DNA from: Mannheimia granulomatis
GTDB lineage: Bacteria > Pseudomonadota > Gammaproteobacteria > Enterobacterales > Pasteurellaceae
NCBI RefSeq assembly: GCF_013377255.1
Contig: NZ_CP016614.1
Span: 1,434,501-1,498,500 of the forward strand
Direction of reading: 5' to 3'
Length of the DNA: 64,000 nt
Below, in pieces: positions 14,594 through 23,733 of the stretch. How positions within the stretch are numbered: the stretch's first letter is position 1; every line of letters begins with the position of its first letter. The notes beneath the pieces are model-generated. The model saw nothing but the letters and a program-made list of their open reading frames with translations, did not search any database and had not been told where the DNA came from. The position numbers were made by a program, and so were the translations under genes.

Positions 14594-17500
14594 ATGCCAA
14601 AACGTACAGACATAAACACAATTTTAATCATCGGTGCCGGCCCGATTGTCATTGGGCAGGCGTGTGAATTTGACTATTCCGGAGCGCAAGCGTGCAAGGC
14701 CTTGCGTGAAGAGGGCTATAAAGTGGTGTTGGTCAATTCCAACCCAGCCACGATTATGACCGATCCGAATATGGCGGACGTGACCTATATTGAGCCGATT
14801 GAGTGGCAAACGGTGGCGAAAATTATTGAAAAAGAACGCCCAGACGCGATTTTGCCAACGATGGGCGGGCAGACGGCGTTGAACTGCGCCTTGGCACTTT
14901 CCAAACACGGCGTGTTGAAACAATACGGCGTGGAGCTGATCGGTGCGAGCGAAGATGCGATTGATAAAGCCGAAGACCGAGGGCGTTTTAAAGCGGCGAT
15001 GGAAAAAATCGGCTTGCACTGCCCAAAATCCTTTATCGCCCACAGTTTTGAAGAAGCCCTTGCGGCGCAAGAGAAAGTTGGCTTCCCGACCTTAATTCGC
15101 CCGTCTTTCACCATGGGCGGTTCAGGCGGGGGGATTGCCTATAACCGTGATGAATTTATGGCGATTTGCGAGCGTGGTTTTGAAGCCTCTCCAACCCACG
15201 AGCTATTAATTGAGCAATCAGTACTGGGCTGGAAAGAGTACGAAATGGAAGTGGTGCGCGACAAGGCGGACAACTGCATTATCGTCTGTTCGATTGAGAA
15301 CTTCGACCCAATGGGTGTGCATACGGGCGATTCGATCACCGTTGCTCCGGCGCAAACGCTAACCGATAAAGAGTACCAGATTATGCGTAACGCCTCGCTG
15401 GCGGTGTTGCGTGAAATCGGCGTAGATACCGGCGGTTCGAACGTGCAGTTTGCGATCAACCCTGAAAACGGTGAGATGATCGTGATTGAAATGAATCCGC
15501 GTGTAAGCCGCTCGTCTGCCCTCGCTTCCAAAGCGACCGGCTTCCCGATTACCAAAGTGGCGGCTAAATTGGCGGTGGGCTATACGCTTAATGAATTGCG
15601 TAATGACATCACTGGCGGCTTAATTCCTGCTTCGTTCGAGCCGACGCTTGACTATGTGGTCACCAAAATCCCCCGTTTCGCTTTTGAAAAATTTGCCAAC
15701 GCAGATGACCGATTGACGACTCAAATGAAATCAGTGGGTGAAGTGATGGCGATGGGTAGAACTTTCCAAGAAAGCTTGCAGAAAGCCTTGCGTGGCTTGG
15801 AAACGGGCATTTGCGGGTTTAATCTGCTCTCCGAAGAACCTGAAAAAATCCGTCGTGAACTGGCTAATCCCGGCCCGAACCGCATTTTGTATGTGGCGGA
15901 CGCATTCGGCGCGGGCTTTTCTCTGGACGAGGTACATCACTATTCCAAAATCGATCCGTGGTTTTTGGTGCAAATTCAAGATCTGGTGCAAGAAGAGCTG
16001 GCTCTTGAGAAAAAACAGTTTAGTGATTTAGACAAAGAGGAAATCCGCCGTTTAAAACGTAAAGGCTTCTCGGATAAACGGATTGCCCAGCTCACCAAAG
16101 TGAGTGAAAAATTGGTGCGTGATTATCGCCATACTCATGGCGTGTTGCCGGTGTATAAACGGGTTGATACCTGCGCGGCGGAATTTGCCAGCGACACCGC
16201 TTATCTCTATTCCACTTATGAAGAAGAGTGCGAAGCCAGCCCAAGTGATCGCAAAAAAGTGATGATTTTAGGCGGTGGCCCGAACCGTATCGGGCAGGGA
16301 ATTGAGTTCGACTACTGCTGCGTCCACGCCAGCCTTGCTCTGCGTGAAGCCGGTTTTGAAACGATTATGGTGAACTGTAACCCGGAAACCGTTTCGACCG
16401 ATTTTGACACCTCCGACCGCTTATATTTCGAGCCGCTGACGCTCGAAGATGTGCTGGAAATCGTGCGTGTGGAGAAACCGTGGGGCGTGATAGTACACTA
16501 CGGCGGTCAAACCCCGCTCAAACTGGCAAATGCGTTGCATGAGAACAGTGTGAACATCATCGGCACCTCTGCCGACAGCATTGATGCCGCCGAAGACCGT
16601 GAGCGTTTCCAACAAATTCTGCATGAACTCGGCTTAAAACAGCCGGCAAACCGCACCGCGCGCAATGCGTTGGAAGCGGTGGAACTGGCGAATGAAGTGG
16701 GCTATCCGCTGGTAGTGCGTCCGTCTTATGTACTGGGTGGCCGTGCGATGCAGATCGTCTATAACGATGAAGAGCTGAACAAATATATGCGCGAAGCAGT
16801 GTCTGTCTCTAATGACAGCCCGATTTTGCTCGATCATTTCTTAAATAATGCGATTGAAGTCGATGTGGACTGCATTTGCGATGGCGAAAATGTGCTGATC
16901 GGTGGCATTATGCAACACGTTGAACAAGCCGGCATTCACAGCGGCGACAGTGCTTGTTCGCTGCCAGCATACTCGTTAAACAGTGAGATTCTGGACGAAA
17001 TTCGCCGCCAAACCCGTGAAATGGCATTTGCACTCGGCGTAAAAGGCTTGATGAACGTGCAATTTGCGGTACAAAATGATGTTGTTTATGTTCTCGAAGT
17101 AAACCCACGCGCCAGCCGTACTGTGCCATTTGTGAGTAAAGCGACAGGGAGACCTTTAGCAAAAATCGCTGCTCGTGTAATGGCAGGTGAAACTCTCACC
17201 GAGTTAGGGGCAACCGAAGAGATCATTCCAAGTAAATTCTTTGTGAAAGAAGCGGTCTTCCCATTCATTAAATTCCCGGGCGTGGACACCATTTTAGGGC
17301 CGGAAATGCGCTCAACGGGCGAAGTGATGGGCGTGGGGCAAACTTTTGCCGAAGCCTTCTTCAAAGCGCAGCTCGGCGCAGGCGAACGTATCCCGAAAGT
17401 TGGCAAAGTGTTTATTTCTGTGGTTGAGCAGGACAAAAACGCGGTTCTGGATATCGCCAAACGCTTCCAAGAACAGGGCTACGGCTTGTGCGCCACTTTC

Positions 17501-17794
17501 GGCACGGCAAAATTCCTACGCGAACACGGCATTGCGGTGCAAACCGTCAATAAAGTCCGCGAAGGGCGGCCACATATTGTTGATGCGATTAAAAATGGGG
17601 AAATTGCGCTACTGGTGAACACTGTTAATGGTGAGTCGGAAGTAATTACAGATAGTCATGAGATTCGTCGTACTGCATTACAGCAACGCGTACCCGTCTA
17701 TACAACAATAGCTGCTGCTGATGCAATAGTAGAAGGCATTAAACATATTCAGCAATTTAATGTCTATTCACTACAAGGGATCTATTCTCTGTAG
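14594..17794 (+). CDS. carB: Carbamoyl phosphate synthase large subunit
   Basis: Large synthetase subunit that makes carbamoyl phosphate from bicarbonate, ammonia and two ATP. The 1066 residues contain two homologous ATP-grasp halves, each opening with an ATP-site motif (IIGAGPIVIGQACEFDY near residue 10 and ILGGGPNRIGQGIEFDY near 557). The second half is followed by an MGS-like allosteric domain (from about 935). Length is slightly short of the usual 1070-1075. The body is GC-rich, but the last about 190 bases drop sharply in GC and encode a tail (NTVNGESEVITDSHEIRR... ending QGIYSL), which may be a mosaic or diverged end. A hairpin follows the stop. Confidence 0.96.
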   Translation: MPKRTDINTILIIGAGPIVIGQACEFDYSGAQACKALREEGYKVVLVNSNPATIMTDPNMADVTYIEPIEWQTVAKIIEKERPDAILPTMGGQTALNCALALSKHGVLKQYGVELIGASEDAIDKAEDRGRFKAAMEKIGLHCPKSFIAHSFEEALAAQEKVGFPTLIRPSFTMGGSGGGIAYNRDEFMAICERGFEASPTHELLIEQSVLGWKEYEMEVVRDKADNCIIVCSIENFDPMGVHTGDSITVAPAQTLTDKEYQIMRNASLAVLREIGVDTGGSNVQFAINPENGEMIVIEMNPRVSRSSALASKATGFPITKVAAKLAVGYTLNELRNDITGGLIPASFEPTLDYVVTKIPRFAFEKFANADDRLTTQMKSVGEVMAMGRTFQESLQKALRGLETGICGFNLLSEEPEKIRRELANPGPNRILYVADAFGAGFSLDEVHHYSKIDPWFLVQIQDLVQEELALEKKQFSDLDKEEIRRLKRKGFSDKRIAQLTKVSEKLVRDYRHTHGVLPVYKRVDTCAAEFASDTAYLYSTYEEECEASPSDRKKVMILGGGPNRIGQGIEFDYCCVHASLALREAGFETIMVNCNPETVSTDFDTSDRLYFEPLTLEDVLEIVRVEKPWGVIVHYGGQTPLKLANALHENSVNIIGTSADSIDAAEDRERFQQILHELGLKQPANRTARNALEAVELANEVGYPLVVRPSYVLGGRAMQIVYNDEELNKYMREAVSVSNDSPILLDHFLNNAIEVDVDCICDGENVLIGGIMQHVEQAGIHSGDSACSLPAYSLNSEILDEIRRQTREMAFALGVKGLMNVQFAVQNDVVYVLEVNPRASRTVPFVSKATGRPLAKIAARVMAGETLTELGATEEIIPSKFFVKEAVFPFIKFPGVDTILGPEMRSTGEVMGVGQTFAEAFFKAQLGAGERIPKVGKVFISVVEQDKNAVLDIAKRFQEQGYGLCATFGTAKFLREHGIAVQTVNKVREGRPHIVDAIKNGEIALLVNTVNGESEVITDSHEIRRTALQQRVPVYTTIAAADAIVEGIKHIQQFNVYSLQGIYSL

Positions 17795-17812
17795 TTTTCC
17801 ATATTAAAAATT

Positions 17813-17850
17813 AAGGAAGGATTCATTTCTTAATGAATCCTCCCTTATTT
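17813..17850 (+). terminator. Probable carB terminator
   Basis: AAGGAAGGATTCATT pairs with AATGAATCCTCCCTT (one mismatch, 4-base loop), followed by ATTT. It lies 18 bases after the carB stop. Confidence 0.65.
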
Positions 17851-17858
17851 AGATAGCA

Positions 17859-17890
17859 AAAAACCTAAAGTTTTTACTTTAGGTTTTTCG
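17859..17890. terminator. Bidirectional terminator between carB and iscX
   Basis: AAAAACCTAAAG (17859-17870) pairs perfectly with CTTTAGGTTTTT (17877-17888) around a 6-base loop. A-run and T-run on the two sides allow use in both directions, mainly for the isc operon ending at 17895. Confidence 0.85.
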
Positions 17891-17894
17891 TTAT

Positions 17895-18089
17895 TTACTC
17901 GTACTCTTCTAACCAAATGGTTAAAATCGCTTCTAAAATATGTTCGTTTGATGCTTCCGGATCATCATCGAAATCTTCCATTTCACAAATCCATTTGTGC
18001 ATATCGGTAAAACGTACCGTAGTTGGATCTAAATCCGGATTCATATCATACAGATTTTCTGCGATCATTCGCGTATCAGTCCATTTCAT
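17895..18089 (-). CDS. iscX: Fe-S assembly protein IscX
   Basis: Small acidic protein of the ISC system that binds IscS and iron and modulates cluster assembly. The 64 residues begin MKWTDTRMIAENLYD and include DLDPTTVRFTDMHKWI and a terminal EAILTIWLEEYE, all characteristic of IscX/YfhJ. The start codon overlaps the fdx stop by one base, so it is the last gene of the isc operon and translationally coupled. Confidence 0.96.
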   Translation of the reverse strand: MKWTDTRMIAENLYDMNPDLDPTTVRFTDMHKWICEMEDFDDDPEASNEHILEAILTIWLEEYE

Positions 18090-18430
18090 TAGTGTGCAGC
18101 CTCATTTGCATGATTTAAGTTATATTTTGGAATTTCAACAACCAAGTCTTCAGTGCCTACAATACATTGGCAGCTTAAACGGCTGTCCATTTCTAAACCC
18201 CAAGCTTTGTCTAGCATATCTTCTTCTTGGTCGGTAGTGTCATTTAAAGAGTCAAATCCTTCACGAATTACAACGTGACAAGTGGTACAAGCACAAGAGC
18301 AGTCGCAAGCATGATGGATCTCTACTCCAGCTTCGTGTGCAACTTCTAATAAGTTATCACCTGCGTTAGCTTCAACAACCATACCTTCCGGGCAAAACTC
18401 TTCGTGTGGAAGAAAAACAATCTTTGGCAT
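18089..18430 (-). CDS. fdx: ISC system [2Fe-2S] ferredoxin
   Basis: Electron donor for cluster assembly on IscU. The ATG at 18430 (AAAGGAAAC upstream) gives 113 residues beginning MPKIVFLPHEEFCPEGM; an upstream in-frame ATG is not supported. The adrenodoxin-type ligands lie in HHACDCSCACTTCHVV and further on in LSCQCIV. It lies in the isc operon between the acidic unknown protein and iscX. Confidence 0.95.
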   Translation of the reverse strand: MPKIVFLPHEEFCPEGMVVEANAGDNLLEVAHEAGVEIHHACDCSCACTTCHVVIREGFDSLNDTTDQEEDMLDKAWGLEMDSRLSCQCIVGTEDLVVEIPKYNLNHANEAAH

Positions 18431-18446
18431 TTTAAGTTTCCTTTTA

Positions 18447-18812
18447 CTAATCCCATTCAATATTCTCTAGATGTTCACCGATGAAGTTTAAAATTTCATC
18501 CTCATGCTCAACTAGATAAACAATAATATTTTTTAGCTCACGAGCTTTCTCTTTGCTTTTCTCTGAAAGCGGGTAAGTGGCATAATAACATCCTGCTTCA
18601 GGATCTTCTTCTAATAACTCCAATAGGCTTGGACAATAAATACTAAGGTAAGCTCTTAAAAATGCTGTCCAATTATAACCGTTCATATAAGCGACTTCAT
18701 ATTCAGCATTAATCCGCTCACCAAGTTCAAAAATACGGTTATCTTCTAAATCAAACTCCACCGCAACCGTTCTAAATTGCTCTGAAAGTTTAGTTTTTAC
18801 ATAATTAGACAT
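18447..18812 (-). CDS. Conserved acidic protein of unknown function in isc operon
   Basis: A 121-residue, strongly acidic protein with many aromatic residues (MNGYNWTAFLRAYLSIYCPSLL-type stretch in the middle). There is no signal peptide or membrane helix. The C-terminus ENIEWD is acidic. I do not recognise a named family with certainty. It lies between hscA (9-base gap) and fdx (16-base gap), on the same strand and with its own start at 18812, so it is very likely translated with the isc genes. A role in iron-sulfur assembly is inference from position only. Confidence 0.75.
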   Translation of the reverse strand: MSNYVKTKLSEQFRTVAVEFDLEDNRIFELGERINAEYEVAYMNGYNWTAFLRAYLSIYCPSLLELLEEDPEAGCYYATYPLSEKSKEKARELKNIIVYLVEHEDEILNFIGEHLENIEWD

Positions 18813-18821
18813 AAAAATTCC

Positions 18822-20675
18822 TTATGCAAAATCATCCATTTTTTTACCAGATAATGCCTTTTGAATAGATAAATTCATTCTGCGTGCAGCAAACTCTTGG
18901 GTAGCTAAGTCTAAATCTTTGATACCTTGCTGAATAGCAAAGCGATCTGTGCCGGCTTTTAGCTCAATTAAACGAGCTAATTCTGCCTCAATTGCTTTAA
19001 ATTCTTCAATACTGAGTACTTGCGAACCATCTTCTTTCAATGCAACCATCACACTATCAATAACACGATCTGCTTCAACTCGCTGTTCTACCAGCTGACG
19101 CGACTCCATATCGTCTTTCGCATTAAGCATAGACGATTTAATCATTTGAGTGATTTCTTCATCTGTTAGCCCATAAGACGGTTTAATTTGAATCGAAGCC
19201 TGCACTTTCGTAGATTTCTCCATAGCAGTTACATTCAACAAACCATCTGCATCTACTTGGTAAGTGACACGAACTTGTGCCACACCTGCCGCCATTGCCG
19301 GAATTCCTCGCAATGAAATCTTGCCTAATGAGCGACAATCTTCTACTAATTCACGTTCACCTTGTAGCACGTGGATAGTCATTGCTGTTTGCCCATCTTT
19401 TCCGGTAGTGAACTCTTGTGCTCGAGCAACCGGAATTGTGGTATTTCGTGGAATAATTTTTTCTACTAAACCACCCATTGTTTCAATACCTAATGAAAGT
19501 GGCACTACATCCAGCAACAACATATCCGCATCCGGCTTATTACCTACTAAAATATCAGCTTGTATTGCAGCCCCAATAGCTACCACTTTATCAGGATCAA
19601 TAGATGTTAATGGCGTTTTACCAAAAAACTCACCAACACTTTCACGTACAAATGGAACGCGGGTTGATCCGCCTACCATTACTACTTCGCTTACTTCTTC
19701 AACTTCCACTCCGGCATCTTTTAATGCGCGACGGCAAGTGATTATAGAGCGTTTTACAAGCGGTTGAATTAACTCATTAAATTGCAAACGGCTGACTGTA
19801 CCTGCCCAATTTGCAAAATTTACTTCAATTTCGACCGCTTGAGAAAGAGCTGTTTTTGTTTGAGTTGCAAGGGTCAATAACTCTCGCTGTTCATTCGCCG
19901 TTTGCGGTTTATAATTTGCTTGTTCGGCAATCCACTCAGCTAATAGATGGTCGAAATCATCCCCACCAAGTGCAGTATCGCCTGCAGTTGCAAGCACCTC
20001 AAACACACCTTTACGTAAGCGTAAAATGGATAAATCAAAAGTGCCGCCGCCTAAATCGTAAACGGCAATCACCCCTTCTTGTCCGCTGTCTAATCCATAA
20101 GCAATAGCTGCAGCTGTCGGTTCATTTAATAAACGTAATACATTTAACCCGGCTAGGCGTGCTGCGTCTTTTGTGCTTTGGCGTTGTGCATCATCAAAAT
20201 AAGCCGGCACAGTAATCACTACACCAGATAGCTCACCACCTAAACGCTGTTCAGCAAACTGAGTCAAATAGCTTAAAATATCTGCAGAAACCTCAACCGG
20301 ACTTTTATTACCTTGATTGGTTTTAATTAATGGCAAGCCATTTTCACTTGCAATAAATTGATAAGGAAGATTGCTATAACGTTGCTCTACATCCGCAAGT
20401 GAACGTCCGATTAAGCGTTTAGCTGAAATCACCGTATTTTGTGGGTCTAGTGCTGCTTTTGCAAAAGCATCAACTCCAACCGTTTTTTCTATTTCAGCAT
20501 AATGCACCACAGACGGCACTAATGCTCTTTCTTTTTCATCTAGCAACACTTGAGGTTGTCCGCTACGAACCGTTGCCACTAATGAATTTGTTGTTCCTAA
20601 ATCAATACCCACCGCTAATCTATGTTGATGTGGTGCTGTAGTTTGACCCGGTTCAGCAATTTGAAGTAATGCCAT
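18822..20675 (-). CDS. hscA: Fe-S cluster assembly chaperone HscA
   Basis: Specialised Hsp70 that, with HscB, releases clusters from IscU. The 617 residues begin the ATPase domain at about residue 20 with VGIDLGTTNSLVATV, then VVITVPAYFDDAQRQ, LLNEPTAAAIAYGLD, YDLGGGTFDLSILR and VVMVGGSTRVPFV. A peptide-binding domain and helical lid follow. Length fits HscA (DnaK is about 635). Unlike the usual hscB-hscA adjacency, two unrelated genes separate them here. A CT/GA hairpin lies upstream. Confidence 0.96.
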   Translation of the reverse strand: MALLQIAEPGQTTAPHQHRLAVGIDLGTTNSLVATVRSGQPQVLLDEKERALVPSVVHYAEIEKTVGVDAFAKAALDPQNTVISAKRLIGRSLADVEQRYSNLPYQFIASENGLPLIKTNQGNKSPVEVSADILSYLTQFAEQRLGGELSGVVITVPAYFDDAQRQSTKDAARLAGLNVLRLLNEPTAAAIAYGLDSGQEGVIAVYDLGGGTFDLSILRLRKGVFEVLATAGDTALGGDDFDHLLAEWIAEQANYKPQTANEQRELLTLATQTKTALSQAVEIEVNFANWAGTVSRLQFNELIQPLVKRSIITCRRALKDAGVEVEEVSEVVMVGGSTRVPFVRESVGEFFGKTPLTSIDPDKVVAIGAAIQADILVGNKPDADMLLLDVVPLSLGIETMGGLVEKIIPRNTTIPVARAQEFTTGKDGQTAMTIHVLQGERELVEDCRSLGKISLRGIPAMAAGVAQVRVTYQVDADGLLNVTAMEKSTKVQASIQIKPSYGLTDEEITQMIKSSMLNAKDDMESRQLVEQRVEADRVIDSVMVALKEDGSQVLSIEEFKAIEAELARLIELKAGTDRFAIQQGIKDLDLATQEFAARRMNLSIQKALSGKKMDDFA

Positions 20676-20699
20676 TGTATTTTTATCTCTCTAATTATA

Positions 20700-20723
20700 G
20701 CTCTCTCCCCTTGTGGGAGAGAG
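20700..20723. repeat. CT/GA-rich hairpin upstream of hscA
   Basis: GCTCTCTCCC and GGGAGAGAGC form a 10-bp stem with loop CTTG/T between the DUF2625 gene and hscA. There is no T-run on the transcribed strand, so it may stabilise or separate transcripts rather than terminate them. Confidence 0.55.
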
Positions 20724-20755
20724 CAACCTACAAACAGCAGTTTATAGTATAAAAA

Positions 20756-21388
20756 CTAAGCCACCGAATATCCCATATTCTCAGGGGCAAATACACCTTG
20801 GTAGTGGCGTTCTATCGGCACTGCAATTTTACTTTCTAAATCTAATATTTGATGACCTTGCAGTTTTGTAATATCAGCTTGCCAGTTTTCCCAGCGTAGT
20901 GCTTGGTAAAAAGCATTTAAATCACCCGATAATGCCCAGCCTAAAAATTCGGAATAACCTAAACTTAAACATTCCCATTGCTGCTTTTTGGGATGATGAT
21001 AATAAATCTGCCCGACTTTATCACCAATGCCACCCGCATTAATCGCGAAATAGCCACCGATAGCATCATCTGCTACTAATAAGTGACTAGGTTGCTCACC
21101 TGACTGTTTAAAGGTTTTACCAAAATTCCAATCAAATAAACCACGTGGCAATTTTTCATTTCCCGAGCCTAAAATGCGTAACCAGCCATGGTCAATAAAA
21201 ATCCCTCCGGTTTCATAAACAATTGCACCAAGAGGAGAACGGGTAGAAAGTTGCATGCCGATTAAAGCACTTCCCGCATATTCAGGATAACTTACTAAAA
21301 TTTCGTAATGATTTTTCGCCTGTGCGAACCAATCTCTTAAAATTAACCAAGCGGATTGCTTATCTAATAATTCTTCTAAGCTTTTCAT
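20756..21388 (-). CDS. DUF2625-family protein
   Basis: A 210-residue cytoplasmic protein. The core LSTRSPLGAIVYETGGIFIDHGWLRILGSG, then LPRGLFDWN and a C-terminal WALSGDLNAFYQALRW region, is characteristic of the DUF2625 family, whose function is not established. It begins 35 bases after the glycosyltransferase gene and lies 80 bases before hscA, all on the same strand. It is therefore part of, or inserted into, the isc operon. No link to iron-sulfur chemistry is visible in the sequence. Confidence 0.85.
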   Translation of the reverse strand: MKSLEELLDKQSAWLILRDWFAQAKNHYEILVSYPEYAGSALIGMQLSTRSPLGAIVYETGGIFIDHGWLRILGSGNEKLPRGLFDWNFGKTFKQSGEQPSHLLVADDAIGGYFAINAGGIGDKVGQIYYHHPKKQQWECLSLGYSEFLGWALSGDLNAFYQALRWENWQADITKLQGHQILDLESKIAVPIERHYQGVFAPENMGYSVA

Positions 21389-21423
21389 TGCATTCCAATC
21401 CTATCATAGGATACATAATATTA

Positions 21424-22230
21424 TTAAGAAATGTGGCATTGAGTAATTTCAGACCAATCTAAAGAGTAATATTCCCAATACAATTCTCTTAATGGTAGCC
21501 CATATATTGGCTTCCAAGGTTTATTAGCTGTATTATAATGCACAATCAAAGGGATCTCGTTGTCTTTACGACGAATCAACTCTGTTTGATTTTGGTTTAT
21601 ATAATAAACTTCTGTACCGACTAAATAGTTAAAATTATTATCCAATTCTAGCCATCTGTCTTTAAAAAGCAGATTCAGAATACTTTGATCAGCATCCGGC
21701 ACTTTATGAATTATTTCTTTTGAAAGTGATAGTGCCTGCCCAGATATTCCATATTCTTTCCACAAAGGCACATTAATTACCATAACACCGGCATTAAAAC
21801 ATTTTCCTCTGCCACCTATCTGAAGGCCAAGTTCATCAACACTTGCAGCAATATAGTTTTCACCAAGCTCTAAGTTAAAATATGGTTCAAGGGAGCCATT
21901 AACGACCAAATCATAATCCAGATATAAAGCTTTTTCTGACTTAACTATATCTGCAATAAAATAGCGGTAGAAAGTCGCCCCCGATTGAATATGTTGAAAA
22001 ATTGGGAATTCTTTTAAAACATCCAAATCGACTTTTACATCTCTTATGCTACAACTACATTTTGATAATTTCTCATTGAGAGATGAAAACCACTCTTTAG
22101 GGAAATCCGGGTTCAATAAATAGAACTCAATATCTTGATTATAATAACAAATTGATTTAATCACACAAAGCAATTGGGATTCAACACGATAATCAGCAGC
22201 TAGAACGATTGTTTTTTGTTGCTTATTCAT
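21424..22230 (-). CDS. Family 8 glycosyltransferase (LgtC/RfaJ-like)
   Basis: A 268-residue protein of the GT8 fold, which transfers galactose or glucose from a UDP-sugar, usually onto LOS/LPS. Visible motifs are VLAADYRVESQL near the N-terminus, the metal-binding DxD D105-Y-D107 in ALYLDYDLVV, FNAGVMVINVPLWKEY, and DQSILNLLF. The family's C-terminal HxxxxxKPW appears as VHYNTANKPWKP. It has a weak RBS and is AT-rich relative to the isc genes around it. Its place between hscB and hscA is unusual and suggests insertion by gene transfer. Acceptor sugar unknown. Confidence 0.88.
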   Translation of the reverse strand: MNKQQKTIVLAADYRVESQLLCVIKSICYYNQDIEFYLLNPDFPKEWFSSLNEKLSKCSCSIRDVKVDLDVLKEFPIFQHIQSGATFYRYFIADIVKSEKALYLDYDLVVNGSLEPYFNLELGENYIAASVDELGLQIGGRGKCFNAGVMVINVPLWKEYGISGQALSLSKEIIHKVPDADQSILNLLFKDRWLELDNNFNYLVGTEVYYINQNQTELIRRKDNEIPLIVHYNTANKPWKPIYGLPLRELYWEYYSLDWSEITQCHIS

Positions 22231-22254
22231 AATCCCTACTTAATGGTAATTTAA

Positions 22255-22776
22255 TTATAAGCCTAAAAGTTTCTCTTCGACTCGCTCAATTTCCGTTAAC
22301 AATTTTTTAGTGAAACGAAGCTTATCGCAAATGTCAAAGGCTTTTTGCCATTCTTGATTTGAAAGTGCAGTATCTAACTGTACCAAAATCTGTTTGTGTG
22401 TATTTTCAATTTCACTTTGGAAAGTGATCAGTTTTGTCTCATTTTTTGCAGATTCAATACTCTCCAAACTCTCACGCCATTCAAGTTGCTGCATTAAAAA
22501 TGCCATATCCTTGGCACTTTGTTTTTCTAAATCTTTCTGCTCACCAGTATGGATATGAATAATTGCTTCAGCACGTAAAATCGGGTCTTTTAAGATATAC
22601 AAAGCTTCATTAACATCTGCCGATTTTTGTACTGCAGCAAGCTGTTCTGCTTGAGAACAACTTGCAAAATTGTCTGGATGAAGCTGTTTTTGTAAAGCAA
22701 GATAACGCTCCGAAAGCCGGGCGTTATCAAGCTGAAACTGAACAGGCAAATCAAAAAGTGTAAATGGATTAAGCAT
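22255..22776 (-). CDS. hscB: Fe-S assembly co-chaperone HscB
   Basis: J-domain co-chaperone that brings IscU to HscA. The second ATG (22776) is chosen because AGGA lies 6 bases upstream; an ATG two codons earlier is also possible. In 173 residues it shows MLNPFTLFDLPVQFQLD, the J-domain HPD in QKQLHPDNFAS, and a C-terminal helical bundle that binds IscU. It follows iscA closely. hscA is displaced by the GT8 and DUF2625 genes. Confidence 0.94.
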   Translation of the reverse strand: MLNPFTLFDLPVQFQLDNARLSERYLALQKQLHPDNFASCSQAEQLAAVQKSADVNEALYILKDPILRAEAIIHIHTGEQKDLEKQSAKDMAFLMQQLEWRESLESIESAKNETKLITFQSEIENTHKQILVQLDTALSNQEWQKAFDICDKLRFTKKLLTEIERVEEKLLGL

Positions 22777-22784
22777 TTTCATTC

Positions 22785-23108
22785 CTATACGCTGAAACTT
22801 TCACCACAACCACATTCATTTTTTACATTTGGGTTGTTGTATTTAAATCCTTCGTTTAAGCCTTCTTTTACATAGTCCAATTCAGTCCCACTTAAATAGA
22901 CAAGACTTTTTTCATCCACAATCACTTTAACGCCATGTTGTTCGAATACTTTATCGTCTTCATTTAATGCATCTACAAATTCAAGTACATATGCCAATCC
23001 AGAGCAACCGGAGGTTTTTACTCCAAGCCTTAAACCAATCCCCTTCCCACGATTTTCAAGAAAAGTACGTACTCGGTTTGCAGCAGATTCAGTTAAGCTT
23101 ATGCTCAT
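22785..23108 (-). CDS. iscA: A-type Fe-S carrier IscA
   Basis: Carrier that receives and delivers iron-sulfur clusters. The 107 residues have the three conserved cysteines in TSGCSGLAY and ECGCGESF, with the usual length and fold. The start at 23108 is preceded by AAAGGACAC. It lies between iscU and hscB; a hairpin made of two inverted uptake signals separates it from iscU. Confidence 0.97.
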   Translation of the reverse strand: MSISLTESAANRVRTFLENRGKGIGLRLGVKTSGCSGLAYVLEFVDALNEDDKVFEQHGVKVIVDEKSLVYLSGTELDYVKEGLNEGFKYNNPNVKNECGCGESFSV

Positions 23109-23153
23109 TATTGTGTCCTTTATGAATGAATTAAATCAAGATAGAAAAACGAA

Positions 23154-23201
23154 TGCAAGCGGTCTTTTTTGCTAAAAATTTTGCAAAATCGACCGCTTGC
23201 A
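23154..23201. repeat. Inverted uptake-signal pair between iscU and iscA
   Basis: TGCAAGCGGTC (23154-23164) and GACCGCTTGCA (23191-23201) are perfect 11-base inverted arms. On the minus strand no clean T-run follows, so it may attenuate or mark a processing site rather than end the transcript. Confidence 0.7.
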
Positions 23202-23210
23202 AAGCATCAA

Positions 23211-23594
23211 TTACTTCGCTTGCTTCTCTTTATAATCCGCAATCGCCGCTTTGATAGCATCTTCTGCTAAAATTGAGCAGTGTACTTTTACCGGCGGTAA
23301 TTCCAGTTCTTCTGCAATATCGCTGTTTTTGATTGCACCGGCTTCATCTAAAGACTTACCTTTTACCCATTCGGTAATTAAAGAGCTTGATGCAATTGCA
23401 GAACCACAGCCATACGCTTTAAAGCGAGCATCTTCAATAATACCTTGCTCGTTCACTTTAATTTGTAAACGTAAGATATCACCACAAGCTGGTGCACCCA
23501 CCATGCCTGTACCGATGTCTGAGGCTTCCTTGTCAAAGGTACCTACGTTACGAGGATTTTCGTAATGATCGATTACTTTCTCACTATATGCCAT
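23211..23594 (-). CDS. iscU: Fe-S scaffold protein IscU
   Basis: Scaffold on which [2Fe-2S] and [4Fe-4S] clusters are built. The 127 residues include MVGAPACGDILRLQI, FKAYGCGSAIASSSL and the HscA-recognition motif LPPVK before the third cysteine (VHCSILAEDAI). All cluster ligands and the assembly Asp are present. It is third in the isc operon after iscS. Confidence 0.97.
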   Translation of the reverse strand: MAYSEKVIDHYENPRNVGTFDKEASDIGTGMVGAPACGDILRLQIKVNEQGIIEDARFKAYGCGSAIASSSLITEWVKGKSLDEAGAIKNSDIAEELELPPVKVHCSILAEDAIKAAIADYKEKQAK

Positions 23595-23733
23595 TTTTGT
23601 ATTCCTTCTTAATATAATTCATTAATCCGTTCAGGGAAATTTTGCTTGTGATTACAAGACGTTTCGTTGAAAACAGTGTAAATGCACAGCGAAACAAAAC
23701 AACACAGCAAGCACATAACAAAATTTTTCTGAA

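Noticed and set aside
14624..15555. Long antisense reading frames opposite carB (also 15731-15991, 16421-16837 and 17086-17460).
   Set aside because: They mirror the GC-rich codon pattern of carB and have no RBS or recognisable protein features; carB on the plus strand is certain.
19264..19767. A 167-codon plus-strand frame opposite hscA.
   Set aside because: Antisense to a clear Hsp70 gene; Ser/Thr/Pro-rich translation typical of an antisense shadow.
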